A DNA stretch of 64,000 nucleotides from Clostridia bacterium (lineage in GTDB: Bacteria; Bacillota; Clostridia; Oscillospirales; Acutalibacteraceae), in contig JAGALQ010000044.1 in the NCBI GenBank assembly GCA_017625095.1, positions 94,379-158,378 of the forward strand. Reading direction: 5' to 3'. A program made the translations under genes and the position numbers. Shown piece by piece: positions 46,652 to 54,706 of this stretch (position 1 is the stretch's first letter; each line of letters opens with the position of its first letter). The notes below the pieces were generated by a model that was not told where the DNA came from, did no database searches, and saw only the letters and a list, made by a program, of their open reading frames with translations.

Positions 46652-47746
46652 TTATAATGCCGGCGGCATACACTCGAGCACTTCAAGTGTTTCGTTTGCT
46701 TCTATTACGTAGTCAACTGTTTTTGCAGGCTCAAACAGGCAGTCGCCTGCTTTTACTTCGAGCACCTTGCCGTCTGCCTTGAATACGCCGCTGCCTTTGG
46801 TTATCGCAATACAGCAGGCTCTGCCGCTGTTTTTACGCTCATAGGCTTTTTCAACGGTGATTCTGTTGAGTGCAAAGCAGGTTGTGTCGCGGTAGGTGAT
46901 AAGGCTCTCTTTTCTGAATCCGTCGCCCTCTTCTGTCACTGTTGAAGTTAGCGCGTATCTGTTGAGAAGCTCTTCTTTTGTTACGTCTTCATAAGTGAAG
47001 CACTCAAACATCTTCTCAAAGCCGAGACCCATATGGCAGAGGTGGTCGGGCATAAGGTTGCCGCGCATATCGCACTTTTCAACGCTGATTGTGTAGTCGG
47101 TCGGCTCCTGTACCTCAAGCAGCATACAGCCCGAGCCTATTGCGTGGGGAGTGCCGCCCGTAATCAGGTATACGTCACCGGGCTTAACAATAATCTTGTG
47201 CATATATTCCTGCATTGTCGCCATATCCTGCTTGTCAAACAGCTCTTTCCATTTTTCAGCGGTTACAGGCTTTTTGAAGCCGAGCAGAATGTAAGGCTCT
47301 TCACCGTCAATAACACGGCTGTCGAGAATGTACCAAGATTCGGTCTTGCCGTAGTCGGAGTTGAAAAGGCGTTTTGCCGCATCCTTTGTCGGGTGCACCT
47401 GAATCGGCAGACGTTCTGCAGAGTCAAGGAATTTTGTCAGCACACCGAAATTAACACCGAATTTTTCTATATGCTTTTCGCCGAGATATGTTTCGGGGTC
47501 GGAGTCTATCAGGTCTTTGAGATAAAGCTCGCTGCCGTCTTCTGTCTCGATTTTGCTCAAACCCTCTTTTTCGGGCTTGTCAGCTCTGTCGGGGTTGTCT
47601 GCAACAACAACGCTTGCCAGCCAGTCCTCGGGGAAGTTGCCGTCTTCACCGTTGCCGTAAGCGTATCCTCTCATCTTGTCTATCAGTTTACCGCCGTAGT
47701 AGAGTCGCCACACGCGGTTTTCTTTCATCTTGAGCGGAAATATCAT
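46652..47746 (-). CDS. manA: Class I mannose-6-phosphate isomerase-like protein
   Basis: A 364-residue zinc-dependent cupin isomerase interconverting mannose 6-phosphate and fructose 6-phosphate. Metal and substrate motifs are visible: LPIQVHPTKDAAKRLFNSDYGKTE in parts (HP and the KTE segment) and TPHAIGSGCMLLEVQEPTD. The C-terminal cupin half ends with AGDCLFEPAKTVDYVIE. The start overlaps the upstream PHP gene by 4 bp. The neighbouring inositol genes suggest polyol or sugar catabolism, but the isomerase itself is a general enzyme. Confidence 0.9.
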   Translation of the reverse strand: MIFPLKMKENRVWRLYYGGKLIDKMRGYAYGNGEDGNFPEDWLASVVVADNPDRADKPEKEGLSKIETEDGSELYLKDLIDSDPETYLGEKHIEKFGVNFGVLTKFLDSAERLPIQVHPTKDAAKRLFNSDYGKTESWYILDSRVIDGEEPYILLGFKKPVTAEKWKELFDKQDMATMQEYMHKIIVKPGDVYLITGGTPHAIGSGCMLLEVQEPTDYTISVEKCDMRGNLMPDHLCHMGLGFEKMFECFTYEDVTKEELLNRYALTSTVTEEGDGFRKESLITYRDTTCFALNRITVEKAYERKNSGRACCIAITKGSGVFKADGKVLEVKAGDCLFEPAKTVDYVIEANETLEVLECMPPAL

Positions 47747-48426
47747 CTGATTATACCTCCGGGCAGTTTGAGTTTGTATTTCTGTGCCCTTATCATCTGC
47801 ACAAGCTGCTTTTCATCTGTCGGTCGCTCCTCAAAATAAACGCCGCCGGGTGTTGAGCGGAAAGGCTCGTGGTTGTCTGTGCCAGAAAGCATCATCCTGC
47901 CGTGAAGCTTTGCCCATTCGTAAGCTATGCTGTTGCGTGAGTTGTGGCTTGCGTTGCCGTTGTATACCTCAATTCCGTCAAGGAGGTATGGGTTAACAAT
48001 TTGCATACCGTTGCGGAAGGGATGAGCCTGGAAGAGAAGTATATCTTCATACTCATTTATAACCTTTCTGAAATGCTCTACGCCTGTTTCGGTTATATCG
48101 GGGTGATCGAGGTAAAACTGTTTGTCTGTGCCGAATACAAGATAATCGTTTTCGTCGTCTTTGAAACGGATTTCAACGCCCTTGAGTACGGTGAAATCGT
48201 CGGTTTCGCATTCTTTTGCAAGCTCGTAGCCGAGCCACTGACCGTTTACTCTGCCTTCCCAGTCAAGCTGACCGTAGCGTCTGTCATCGCCGAATGGCTT
48301 GAAATGGTCGGTTATGATAATTCCGTCATAGCCGTTACGTCTGTAGTATTCAACCATTTCCTTTGCGGGTATTTCACCGCAGGTGCTTGATTCGGCAGTG
48401 TGAACATGTGTGTCGAAAAGAAACAT
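47743..48426 (-). CDS. PHP-domain metal-dependent phosphoesterase
   Basis: A 227-residue PHP protein. Metal ligands appear in DTHVHTAES near the N-terminus, IITDHFKP, LFQAHPFRNG and SGTDNHEP. PHP proteins hydrolyse phosphate esters such as histidinol phosphate or nucleotides; lack of histidine genes nearby argues against HisK. It overlaps manA by 4 bp, so the two are translationally coupled. AAAGG precedes its start. Confidence 0.88.
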   Translation of the reverse strand: MFLFDTHVHTAESSTCGEIPAKEMVEYYRRNGYDGIIITDHFKPFGDDRRYGQLDWEGRVNGQWLGYELAKECETDDFTVLKGVEIRFKDDENDYLVFGTDKQFYLDHPDITETGVEHFRKVINEYEDILLFQAHPFRNGMQIVNPYLLDGIEVYNGNASHNSRNSIAYEWAKLHGRMMLSGTDNHEPFRSTPGGVYFEERPTDEKQLVQMIRAQKYKLKLPGGIIR

Positions 48427-48473
48427 TGTTTTTTCAACCTTTCATAATCAGGGATGAATCAAAAAATAAAAAC

Positions 48474-48602
48474 ATCGAGAAATCCGATGAGATGCTGCGT
48501 TATTTGCTCCGAAGGAGTACATAGGGTACTTCGAGTGGGCAAAAACGCAGCAAATACACAGTTAATTTAATTCATTGTGTATGTTCTCGCGGATTTGTCG
48601 AT
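48474..48602. other. Three-way-junction element downstream of iolE
   Basis: An outer 13-bp stem (ATCGAGAAATCCG, 48474-48486, with CGGATTTGTCGAT, 48590-48602; one mismatch) encloses two inner hairpins: TGCTGCGTT / AACGCAGCA (48493-48501 / 48544-48552) and ATACACA / TGTGTAT (48554-48560 / 48576-48582). On the minus strand a U-rich tract follows, so it may also terminate the iolGDE transcript. It could be a miniature mobile element. Confidence 0.6.
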
Positions 48603-48608
48603 AGTTTT

Positions 48609-49502
48609 TTATAAGCCTGTTTTTTCAGAAATATATTTTCTTGCAATGCAAGCATACTCGTACGGGTTAGCCTTTGCAGGATCCTGCTCAGCCTCAACAA
48701 CAACCCAACCTTCGTAGTCTGCCTGAGCAAGAATATCAAATACGGGTGTGAAGTCAAAGTCACCGTCGCCGGGTACTGTGAATGAGCCTGCACGAACTGC
48801 ATCAAGGAAGCTGTAGTCCTTTGCCTTTGCGTCGTCAATAACGCTCTGACGGATGCTCTTGAGGTGAACGTGCTTAACTCTGTTTACGTACTTTTTGAGA
48901 ACACCGATTGCGTCCTCACCGGAGAATGAAAGGTGACCGGTATCGTAAAGAAGGTAAACAAGGTCAGGGTCAGTGATTTCCATAAGCTTGTCAATTTCAG
49001 CCTCTGTCTGAACACCTGTGCCCATGTGATGATGCACTGTGAAATACATACCCTTTTCTTTTGCAAGGCGACCCATCTCGTTGAAGCCTTTTGCAATAAG
49101 CTCCCACTGCTCGTCTGTGTATACGGGCTTCTCACCGAAAATGCTGACAGGCTTGCCCTGAATGCTGTTGCCCTGTTCGGATGCGCCGATTACCTTTGCA
49201 CCGAGAGCGTGAAGAAAATCTCTGTGCTTGATGAAAGCTTCGATTGTTGCCTCATAGCCTTCGGAGAGAAGGAGAGAGGAGAACCAGGCGTTACAGATGC
49301 GAAGACCTCTTACGTCAAGCTTGTGCTTGAGCGTTTCAACGTCCTTGGGGTACTTGTTGCCGATTTCGCTGCCCTTGAAGCCGCTGAGTGCCATTTCACT
49401 GATGCACTGCTCAAATGTGTTTTCCGCACCGAGGTCGGGCAGGTCGTCATTTGTCCATGCGATAGGGGCAATAGCCAGTGATACTTTATCTTTGTTAAGC
49501 AT
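48609..49502 (-). CDS. iolE: Myo-inosose-2 dehydratase
   Basis: IolE removes water from 2-keto-myo-inositol to give 3D-trihydroxycyclohexane-1,2-dione. The 297-residue TIM barrel has [13 protein letters not shown] at the N-terminus, [21 protein letters not shown] and [12 protein letters not shown], matching the metal and substrate sites of IolE within the xylose isomerase-like superfamily. It is the last gene of iolG-iolD-iolE, 18 bp after iolD. Confidence 0.95.
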   Translation of the reverse strand: MLNKDKVSLAIAPIAWTNDDLPDLGAENTFEQCISEMALSGFKGSEIGNKYPKDVETLKHKLDVRGLRICNAWFSSLLLSEGYEATIEAFIKHRDFLHALGAKVIGASEQGNSIQGKPVSIFGEKPVYTDEQWELIAKGFNEMGRLAKEKGMYFTVHHHMGTGVQTEAEIDKLMEITDPDLVYLLYDTGHLSFSGEDAIGVLKKYVNRVKHVHLKSIRQSVIDDAKAKDYSFLDAVRAGSFTVPGDGDFDFTPVFDILAQADYEGWVVVEAEQDPAKANPYEYACIARKYISEKTGL

Positions 49503-49520
49503 TTTGCATTATCCTTTCAA

Positions 49521-51374
49521 TCAGTATTCTCTTGCCTTGGCAATGTTTTCAGCCATATCTTCGTAAGCTGCCTGAACTCTCTCACTTGTGGAAACCTCAG
49601 CCACACCTACGCGCCACCAGCTGTCATAGCCGTGGCTCATGCTGCCGTGTGCAACCTTGATGTCGATAAGTGTTGAAACAGTCTGCTTCTTTGAATCTTC
49701 AATAGCTTCGATAAGCTCATCGATGTTTGTTGCGGTGTATGTTTTACAGCCGTAGCCTGCAGCACATTTTGCAAAATCAATCGGTACGATATCGCCGTCA
49801 AGTAAGCCTGTGAGGGGATTACGTGCCTGGAAACGTGTGCCGAATGTGTCTGTGCCCTGAGCATTCTGCAGGTTTTCGATACAGCCCCACCCGGTGTTGT
49901 CAAAGAGCATTACGTTGATTTTGATGCCCTCCTGAATGGCTGTGTAAAGCTCACTGTGGAGCATAAGAAAGCTGCCGTCACCGACCATTGCATAAATTTC
50001 TCTTTCGGGTGCTGCAAGCTTTGCGCCTACTGCGCCGCAGATTTCATAACCCATACAGGAAAAGCCGTATTCCATATGGTAGGTCTTGGGCTGAGTGCAT
50101 CTCCAGAGTCTCTGCATACAGCCGGGAAGGCTGCCTGATGAGCCGAGTGCGATTGCATCGGGAGCGATGCGCTTGTTGATTTCGCCGAGTGCTCTCGTCT
50201 GTGAAAGTCCCTCGGGAAGCTCACGGTTGTAGCAGGCGTCCATCTCTTCAACATAAGCGTTCTTAGCTTCGGCGATTTCATCTGCCCAACCGCTGCGGTA
50301 ATACTTCTGCGAAAGCGCAGAAGAAAGGTCGAGCAATGCCATCTTAGCATCAGCAATGATTGAAACAGCGTCCATCTTGAATGCGTCAAATGAGCTGACG
50401 TTGATGCTGAGTATCTTTACGTCGGGATTCTGGAATCCCCATTTTGAACATGTTGTGAAGTCGGTGAGTCTTGTGCCGACTGCAATGATAAGGTCAGCCT
50501 GGTTTGCAATTACGTTTGCAGCCTCACCGCCGGTAACGCCGATGCCTCCGAGGTTGAGCGGACAATCCCACGGAATCTGTCCCTTACCGGCCTGTGTTTC
50601 GCCTATCGGAATGTTGAAGCGCTCTGCAAAGTACTGTGCAGCCTGCCAGGCACCCGAATAGGTGACACCGCCGCCGACAATCATAAGCGGCTTCTTTGCG
50701 TTGTCGATAAGCTCTGCCGCAGCGTCAATCTCTCTGCGTGTTGCAGGTCTTCGGTCGAGATACCACACTCTTCTCTGGAAGAAGTAATCGGGATAATCGT
50801 ATGCTTCACCCTCAACGTCCTGAGGCATAGCAAGGCAAACCGCGCCTGTTTCTGCCCAGTCTGTGAGTACGCGCATTGCGTTAAGGCAAGCAGTCATAAG
50901 CTGCTCGGGACGCTCGATTCTGTCCCAGTATTTACAAACAGCCTTGAAAGCGTCGTTAGCTGTTGTGGCGTAGCTTGTGGGCTGCTCAATCTGCTGAAGT
51001 ACGGGGTCAGGTTGACGGCAGGCGAAAGTATCGCCGGGCAGTACAAGCAAGGGAATGCGGTTGGCTGTTGCCGTACCGCAGGCTGTAACCATATTGAGCG
51101 CACCGGGGCCGATTGATGATGTGCAGGCGATAATCTGTCTTCTGTCGCTCTGCTTCGCAAATGCAATTGCGGCGTGAGCCATACCCTGCTCATTGTGGCC
51201 CTGGTAGTATCTCAGGTCGTGACCGCCCTGCTCAAGTGCCTGGCCGATGCCTACAACACAGCCGTGGCCGAAAATTCCGAATATGCCCTTGACAAACTTT
51301 GTTTCCTCACCGTCAAAGCTGACGTACTGGTTATCGAGGAATTTGACAAGAGCCTGTGCCATTGTCAGTTTCAT
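49521..51374 (-). CDS. iolD: 3D-(3,5/4)-trihydroxycyclohexane-1,2-dione acylhydrolase
   Basis: IolD is a thiamine diphosphate enzyme that opens the cyclic dione to 5-deoxy-glucuronate. The 617-residue protein has the ThDP N-domain Glu region ([19 protein letters not shown]), a middle Rossmann-like domain, and the C-domain cofactor motif beginning [17 protein letters not shown] and ending [10 protein letters not shown]. It lies 26 bp after iolG. Its product is the substrate of IolB, which is encoded about 20 kb away in this window. Confidence 0.96.
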   Translation of the reverse strand: MKLTMAQALVKFLDNQYVSFDGEETKFVKGIFGIFGHGCVVGIGQALEQGGHDLRYYQGHNEQGMAHAAIAFAKQSDRRQIIACTSSIGPGALNMVTACGTATANRIPLLVLPGDTFACRQPDPVLQQIEQPTSYATTANDAFKAVCKYWDRIERPEQLMTACLNAMRVLTDWAETGAVCLAMPQDVEGEAYDYPDYFFQRRVWYLDRRPATRREIDAAAELIDNAKKPLMIVGGGVTYSGAWQAAQYFAERFNIPIGETQAGKGQIPWDCPLNLGGIGVTGGEAANVIANQADLIIAVGTRLTDFTTCSKWGFQNPDVKILSINVSSFDAFKMDAVSIIADAKMALLDLSSALSQKYYRSGWADEIAEAKNAYVEEMDACYNRELPEGLSQTRALGEINKRIAPDAIALGSSGSLPGCMQRLWRCTQPKTYHMEYGFSCMGYEICGAVGAKLAAPEREIYAMVGDGSFLMLHSELYTAIQEGIKINVMLFDNTGWGCIENLQNAQGTDTFGTRFQARNPLTGLLDGDIVPIDFAKCAAGYGCKTYTATNIDELIEAIEDSKKQTVSTLIDIKVAHGSMSHGYDSWWRVGVAEVSTSERVQAAYEDMAENIAKAREY

Positions 51375-51400
51375 AATCAGATCAATCCTTTATCGGTTAA

Positions 51401-52414
51401 TTAATAGATTTCGGAAACTTTAACGGGTCTGCCTTCTGCAACACTCTTCTTAGCTGCAAGTGCAACTACGATTGCCGCGAGACCGTCGTCAACGTTTGCG
51501 GGAACTTCCTTATCGTTGAGAACTGCGTCAACGAACTGAAGCATCTCATCGCGGAATGACTGCATATAGCGCTCAAGGAAGAAGTAGAGCGGCTTTTCGC
51601 CTGTGCAGCCGTTTTCGTCCATAAGAACAACGTTTGAGGGTGTGTCATTTGATGCGCATGCTGCACCCTTGCTGCCGAATACTTCAACTCTCTGATCGTA
51701 GCCGTAAGCAGCACGGCGGCAGTTATCGATAACGCCGATTGCGCCGTTTTCAAACTTGAGTGAGATTACAGCTGTGTCAACGTCGCCTGCTTCACCGATT
51801 GCGGGGTCAACAAGGCATGTTGCGTTTGCATAAACCTCTGTGATGGGACTGCCTGCCATAAAGCGTGCCATATCAAAATCGTGGATTGTCATATCAACAA
51901 ACATACCGCCGGAAACTGCAGCATACTCTGCTGAGGGCGGTTCGGGGTCGCGTGATGTGATCTTGATAACCTCAACGTCGCCGACCTTGCCGTCGTTGAT
52001 CATTTTGCGGATTGTTGAGAAGTTGTGGTCGAAGCGGCGGTTGAAACCGACCTGAAGCTTGACACCTGTCTCTTTTACCGTATCGATAACAGCCTGAACC
52101 TTTTCGGGTGTAAGGTCAACGGGCTTCTCGCAGAATACGTGCTTGCCTGCCTTTGCAGCTGCAATAGCAATGTCAGCGTGAGTATCTGTTGAGGAGCAGA
52201 CGAGAACAGCGTCGATATCCTTATCTTCGAGCATATCTACATAGCTGTCGTAAATTTTTTCAATGCCGAGCTCGTTACACAGAGCAGGGAGATGATCCTT
52301 GTAAACGTCTGTGATACCGAGAACTTTTGCTGTGGGAACGTTGTAGCAGATTGACTGAGCGTGGAGCTTGCCGATTCTGCCTGCGCCGATGATGCCGATG
52401 TTGAGTTTTTTCAT
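51401..52414 (-). CDS. iolG: Inositol 2-dehydrogenase
   Basis: IolG oxidises myo-inositol to 2-keto-myo-inositol with NAD+. The 337-residue Gfo/Idh/MocA protein has GIIGAGRIGKLHA, CEKPVDLT and the VDMTIHDFDMARFM metal-free active-site region with the conserved Asp/His. Its identity rests on the sequence plus position as first gene of iolG-iolD-iolE. CGGAGG precedes the ATG. A -10-like TATAAT lies about 40 bp upstream on the minus strand. Confidence 0.93.
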   Translation of the reverse strand: MKKLNIGIIGAGRIGKLHAQSICYNVPTAKVLGITDVYKDHLPALCNELGIEKIYDSYVDMLEDKDIDAVLVCSSTDTHADIAIAAAKAGKHVFCEKPVDLTPEKVQAVIDTVKETGVKLQVGFNRRFDHNFSTIRKMINDGKVGDVEVIKITSRDPEPPSAEYAAVSGGMFVDMTIHDFDMARFMAGSPITEVYANATCLVDPAIGEAGDVDTAVISLKFENGAIGVIDNCRRAAYGYDQRVEVFGSKGAACASNDTPSNVVLMDENGCTGEKPLYFFLERYMQSFRDEMLQFVDAVLNDKEVPANVDDGLAAIVVALAAKKSVAEGRPVKVSEIY

Positions 52415-52453
52415 TTTTATAACCTCCGTTGGAGCTGAATTTTTATCACAAGA

Positions 52454-52505
52454 ATTATAGCACTATATTTTAAAAAAATCTACAAAATCAACAAATATTT
52501 TAAAA
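52454..52505. promoter_or_regulatory. iolG -10 element and paired AT-rich direct repeats
   Basis: TATAAT on the minus strand (52454-52459) may be the iolG -10; no good -35 is seen. ATATTTTAAAA occurs at 52465-52475 and 52495-52505, exactly 30 bp apart, in the region shared with the divergent miaB promoter. Candidate operator for an inositol regulator. Confidence 0.4.
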
Positions 52506-52513
52506 TAATTTAC

Positions 52514-52542
52514 TTGCAAAATAAAGTATTACAGTGTATAAT
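52514..52542 (+). promoter_or_regulatory. Predicted promoter of miaB
   Basis: TTGCAA (52514-52519), 17-bp spacer, TATAAT (52537-52542). The transcript would start near 52549, which rules out any start codon before that point. Confidence 0.78.
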
Positions 52543-52587
52543 AAAGAAATTAAAATAGGGCTTTATGTCCATTTTGGAGGTAACACT

Positions 52588-54006
52588 TTGATTCAGTCAG
52601 AATTGCGCCGTTTTGATGTGCCTTTTGAGCAGATTTCAAAACAGCGTGAATATGTTGCGTTGGCAAAGACTGTGCTTGAATCGAGAATGTGCGGCAAATC
52701 CGCCAAGGCATATGTGCACACATTCGGCTGTCAGGGCAACGTGTCCGACAGTGAGCGACTCAAGGGTTGGCTTTCACAGATAGGCTACAGCTTTACCGAC
52801 GATATAGAAAGCGCAGACCTCGTGCTTTATAACACCTGCGCTGTGCGAGAGCATGCACATGACCGTGTCTTTGGCAATGTCGGTGCTCTCAAACCGATAA
52901 AAGAGAAGAATCCGGATATGATAATTGTCCTGTGCGGCTGTATGATGCAGCAGGAGCACGTGTGGCAGAAAATCAGAAAGAGCTACCCTTATGTAAACCT
53001 TGTTTTCGGCACACACTCACACCACCGTCTGCCCGAGCTCCTTTACAATGTGCTCCGCGGCGGCAAGCGTGTTTTCGACGTTTTTGAAACGGAAGGCTTT
53101 ATTGCCGAGGGTATGCCTGTTCACCGTGACGGCACATTCAAAGGCTGGCTGCCGATAATGTACGGCTGCAACAATTTCTGCAGCTACTGCATCGTGCCAT
53201 ATGTCAGAGGCAGAGAGCGCAGCAGAAAGAGCAGCGATGTGCTTGCAGAGGCAAGGGAGCTTATAGCTGCCGGCTGCAAGGATATTACGCTTCTCGGTCA
53301 GAATGTAAATTCTTACAACCGCGGCAGTGATGAGATGAGCTTTGCGCAGCTTCTCAGGGAGATAAACGCAATCGAGGGTGATTTCAGAATCCGCTTTATG
53401 ACTTCACATCCGAAGGATTGTACGTTTGAGCTTCTTGACGCAATGGCTGAGTGCGAAAAGGTCAGCAAGCATCTTCATCTTCCCTGTCAGAGCGGTAATG
53501 ACCGTGTGCTGGGGGAAATGAACAGGGGATATACAAGAGAAAAGTATCTTTCACTTGTCAGCTATGCCCGCAAGGTTATGCCCGATATCAGTCTCACGAG
53601 CGATATTATCGTCGGCTTTCCGGGCGAAACGTATGAGGAGTTTAAGGATACCGTATCTCTTATCGAAGAGGTCGGCTTCACATCACTCTTCACCTTCATT
53701 TACTCGCCGCGTGAGGGTACAAAGGCTTCACGTATGCCCGATCCGGTAAGCCGTGAAGAAAAGGGCAGGTGGTTCCGTGAGCTGACTCAGGCTCAGGAAA
53801 AAATCGCCTCGAAGCGCTGCAGTAATATGATAGGCAGAACCTACCGTGTGCTTGCAGAGGAATTTAACGGCGGTATGCTTTCCGGCAGAACGGACGGCAG
53901 CGTTATGATTGACTTCCCCGGTGATGAATCGCTTGTCGGTTCATTCTGTCAGGTCAGAGTCACTTCGGCACGCAACTGGACACTGTCGGGCGAATTAATC
54001 GGATAA
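52588..54006 (+). CDS. miaB: tRNA-2-methylthio-N6-dimethylallyladenosine synthase MiaB
   Basis: MiaB adds a methylthio group to i6A37 in tRNAs, using radical SAM chemistry and two iron-sulfur clusters. The 472-residue protein has the N-terminal cluster Cys in TFGCQGN, NTCAVRE and LCGCMMQ, the radical SAM CNNFCSYC motif, and a C-terminal TRAM-type domain. The start is TTG at 52588, placed 7 nt after GGAGG and downstream of the predicted transcription start. The gene leads miaB-ylbF-mutS-mutL-miaA, and miaA makes its substrate. Confidence 0.95.
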   Translation: MIQSELRRFDVPFEQISKQREYVALAKTVLESRMCGKSAKAYVHTFGCQGNVSDSERLKGWLSQIGYSFTDDIESADLVLYNTCAVREHAHDRVFGNVGALKPIKEKNPDMIIVLCGCMMQQEHVWQKIRKSYPYVNLVFGTHSHHRLPELLYNVLRGGKRVFDVFETEGFIAEGMPVHRDGTFKGWLPIMYGCNNFCSYCIVPYVRGRERSRKSSDVLAEARELIAAGCKDITLLGQNVNSYNRGSDEMSFAQLLREINAIEGDFRIRFMTSHPKDCTFELLDAMAECEKVSKHLHLPCQSGNDRVLGEMNRGYTREKYLSLVSYARKVMPDISLTSDIIVGFPGETYEEFKDTVSLIEEVGFTSLFTFIYSPREGTKASRMPDPVSREEKGRWFRELTQAQEKIASKRCSNMIGRTYRVLAEEFNGGMLSGRTDGSVMIDFPGDESLVGSFCQVRVTSARNWTLSGELIG

Positions 54007-54060
54007 AACCCAAGAGGGATTTTATAGAAAACAATATTTCAGTTTAGGAGACTAAGAAAA

Positions 54061-54474
54061 ATGGAAATCATCAAACTTACAAGAGAACTCGGTAAAGCAA
54101 TCCAGGCAGACGAAAGATATGCAAAGTTCGTCGCAGCCAGAGAGACAAACGAGAAGGATGACGAGCTCAACGAGCTTATCGGCAAAATGCAGCTTATCCA
54201 TATGAGCTATCAGCACGAGGCATCAAAGGAAGATGCAAACGAGCAGAAGCTTACAGCATACGAAGAGGAGTTCATGGAGATTCGTGAGAAGATCATGAGC
54301 AACCAGAATATGATCAACTACGAAAAGGCAAGAATGGATATCGATGAGATGATGAACTACATCGTTGCTATCCTTACAGAGTGCATCAAGGGAGAAGATC
54401 CCGAAACATGCGAGCCTCCTCAGGAGCACAGCTGCAGCGGCAACTGCTCTTCCTGCGGCAGCGACTGTCACTAA
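54061..54474 (+). CDS. YlbF/YmcA-family protein with Cys-rich C-terminal tail
   Basis: A 137-residue helical protein of the YlbF/YmcA (RicA/RicF) family, placed between miaB and mutS as ymcA is in Bacillus. There the Ric proteins form a complex with YaaT that aids RNase Y and developmental regulation and carries iron-sulfur clusters. The helical core spans about residues 1-115. The tail CEPPQEHSCSGNCSSCGSDCH has six Cys and two His, apt for a metal cluster. GGAG precedes the start. Function here is inferred from family and position. Confidence 0.85.
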   Translation: MEIIKLTRELGKAIQADERYAKFVAARETNEKDDELNELIGKMQLIHMSYQHEASKEDANEQKLTAYEEEFMEIREKIMSNQNMINYEKARMDIDEMMNYIVAILTECIKGEDPETCEPPQEHSCSGNCSSCGSDCH

Positions 54475-54549
54475 GTGTTGATCCCTTTATCGGATTTAAG
54501 TGTATGTGCCTTGCTGTTGCTTTCTTCGCATATTTTCACCGTAATGCTC

Positions 54550-54570
54550 GGTAATACACAAAGTATTACC
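54550..54570. repeat. Hairpin in the ylbF-mutS gap
   Basis: GGTAATAC-acaaa-GTATTACC is an 8-bp perfect stem. The 54.47-54.71 kb gap holds no gene; a TATAAT at 54668-54673 could be a mutS -10 though no -35 is clear. Confidence 0.5.
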
Positions 54571-54706
54571 TGCGCTTACGTTTTCAATCTGCTTTGAAAT
54601 CAATCAGCAAATCACACACACCAATCCGAACAGTGATCATAGAAATAAAACAAACACGATTTTACTTTATAATTTCTGTTAATTTACTTTTTGCGGAGGC
54701 GTGCAA

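Noticed and set aside
47033-47839. 268-codon open frame antisense to manA
   Set aside because: It overlaps a fully conserved gene, has biased composition and no plausible ribosome site.
48430-52414. Transposon carrying the inositol genes
   Set aside because: No transposase, integrase or terminal repeats flank iolGDE; the structure at 48.5 kb is on one side only.
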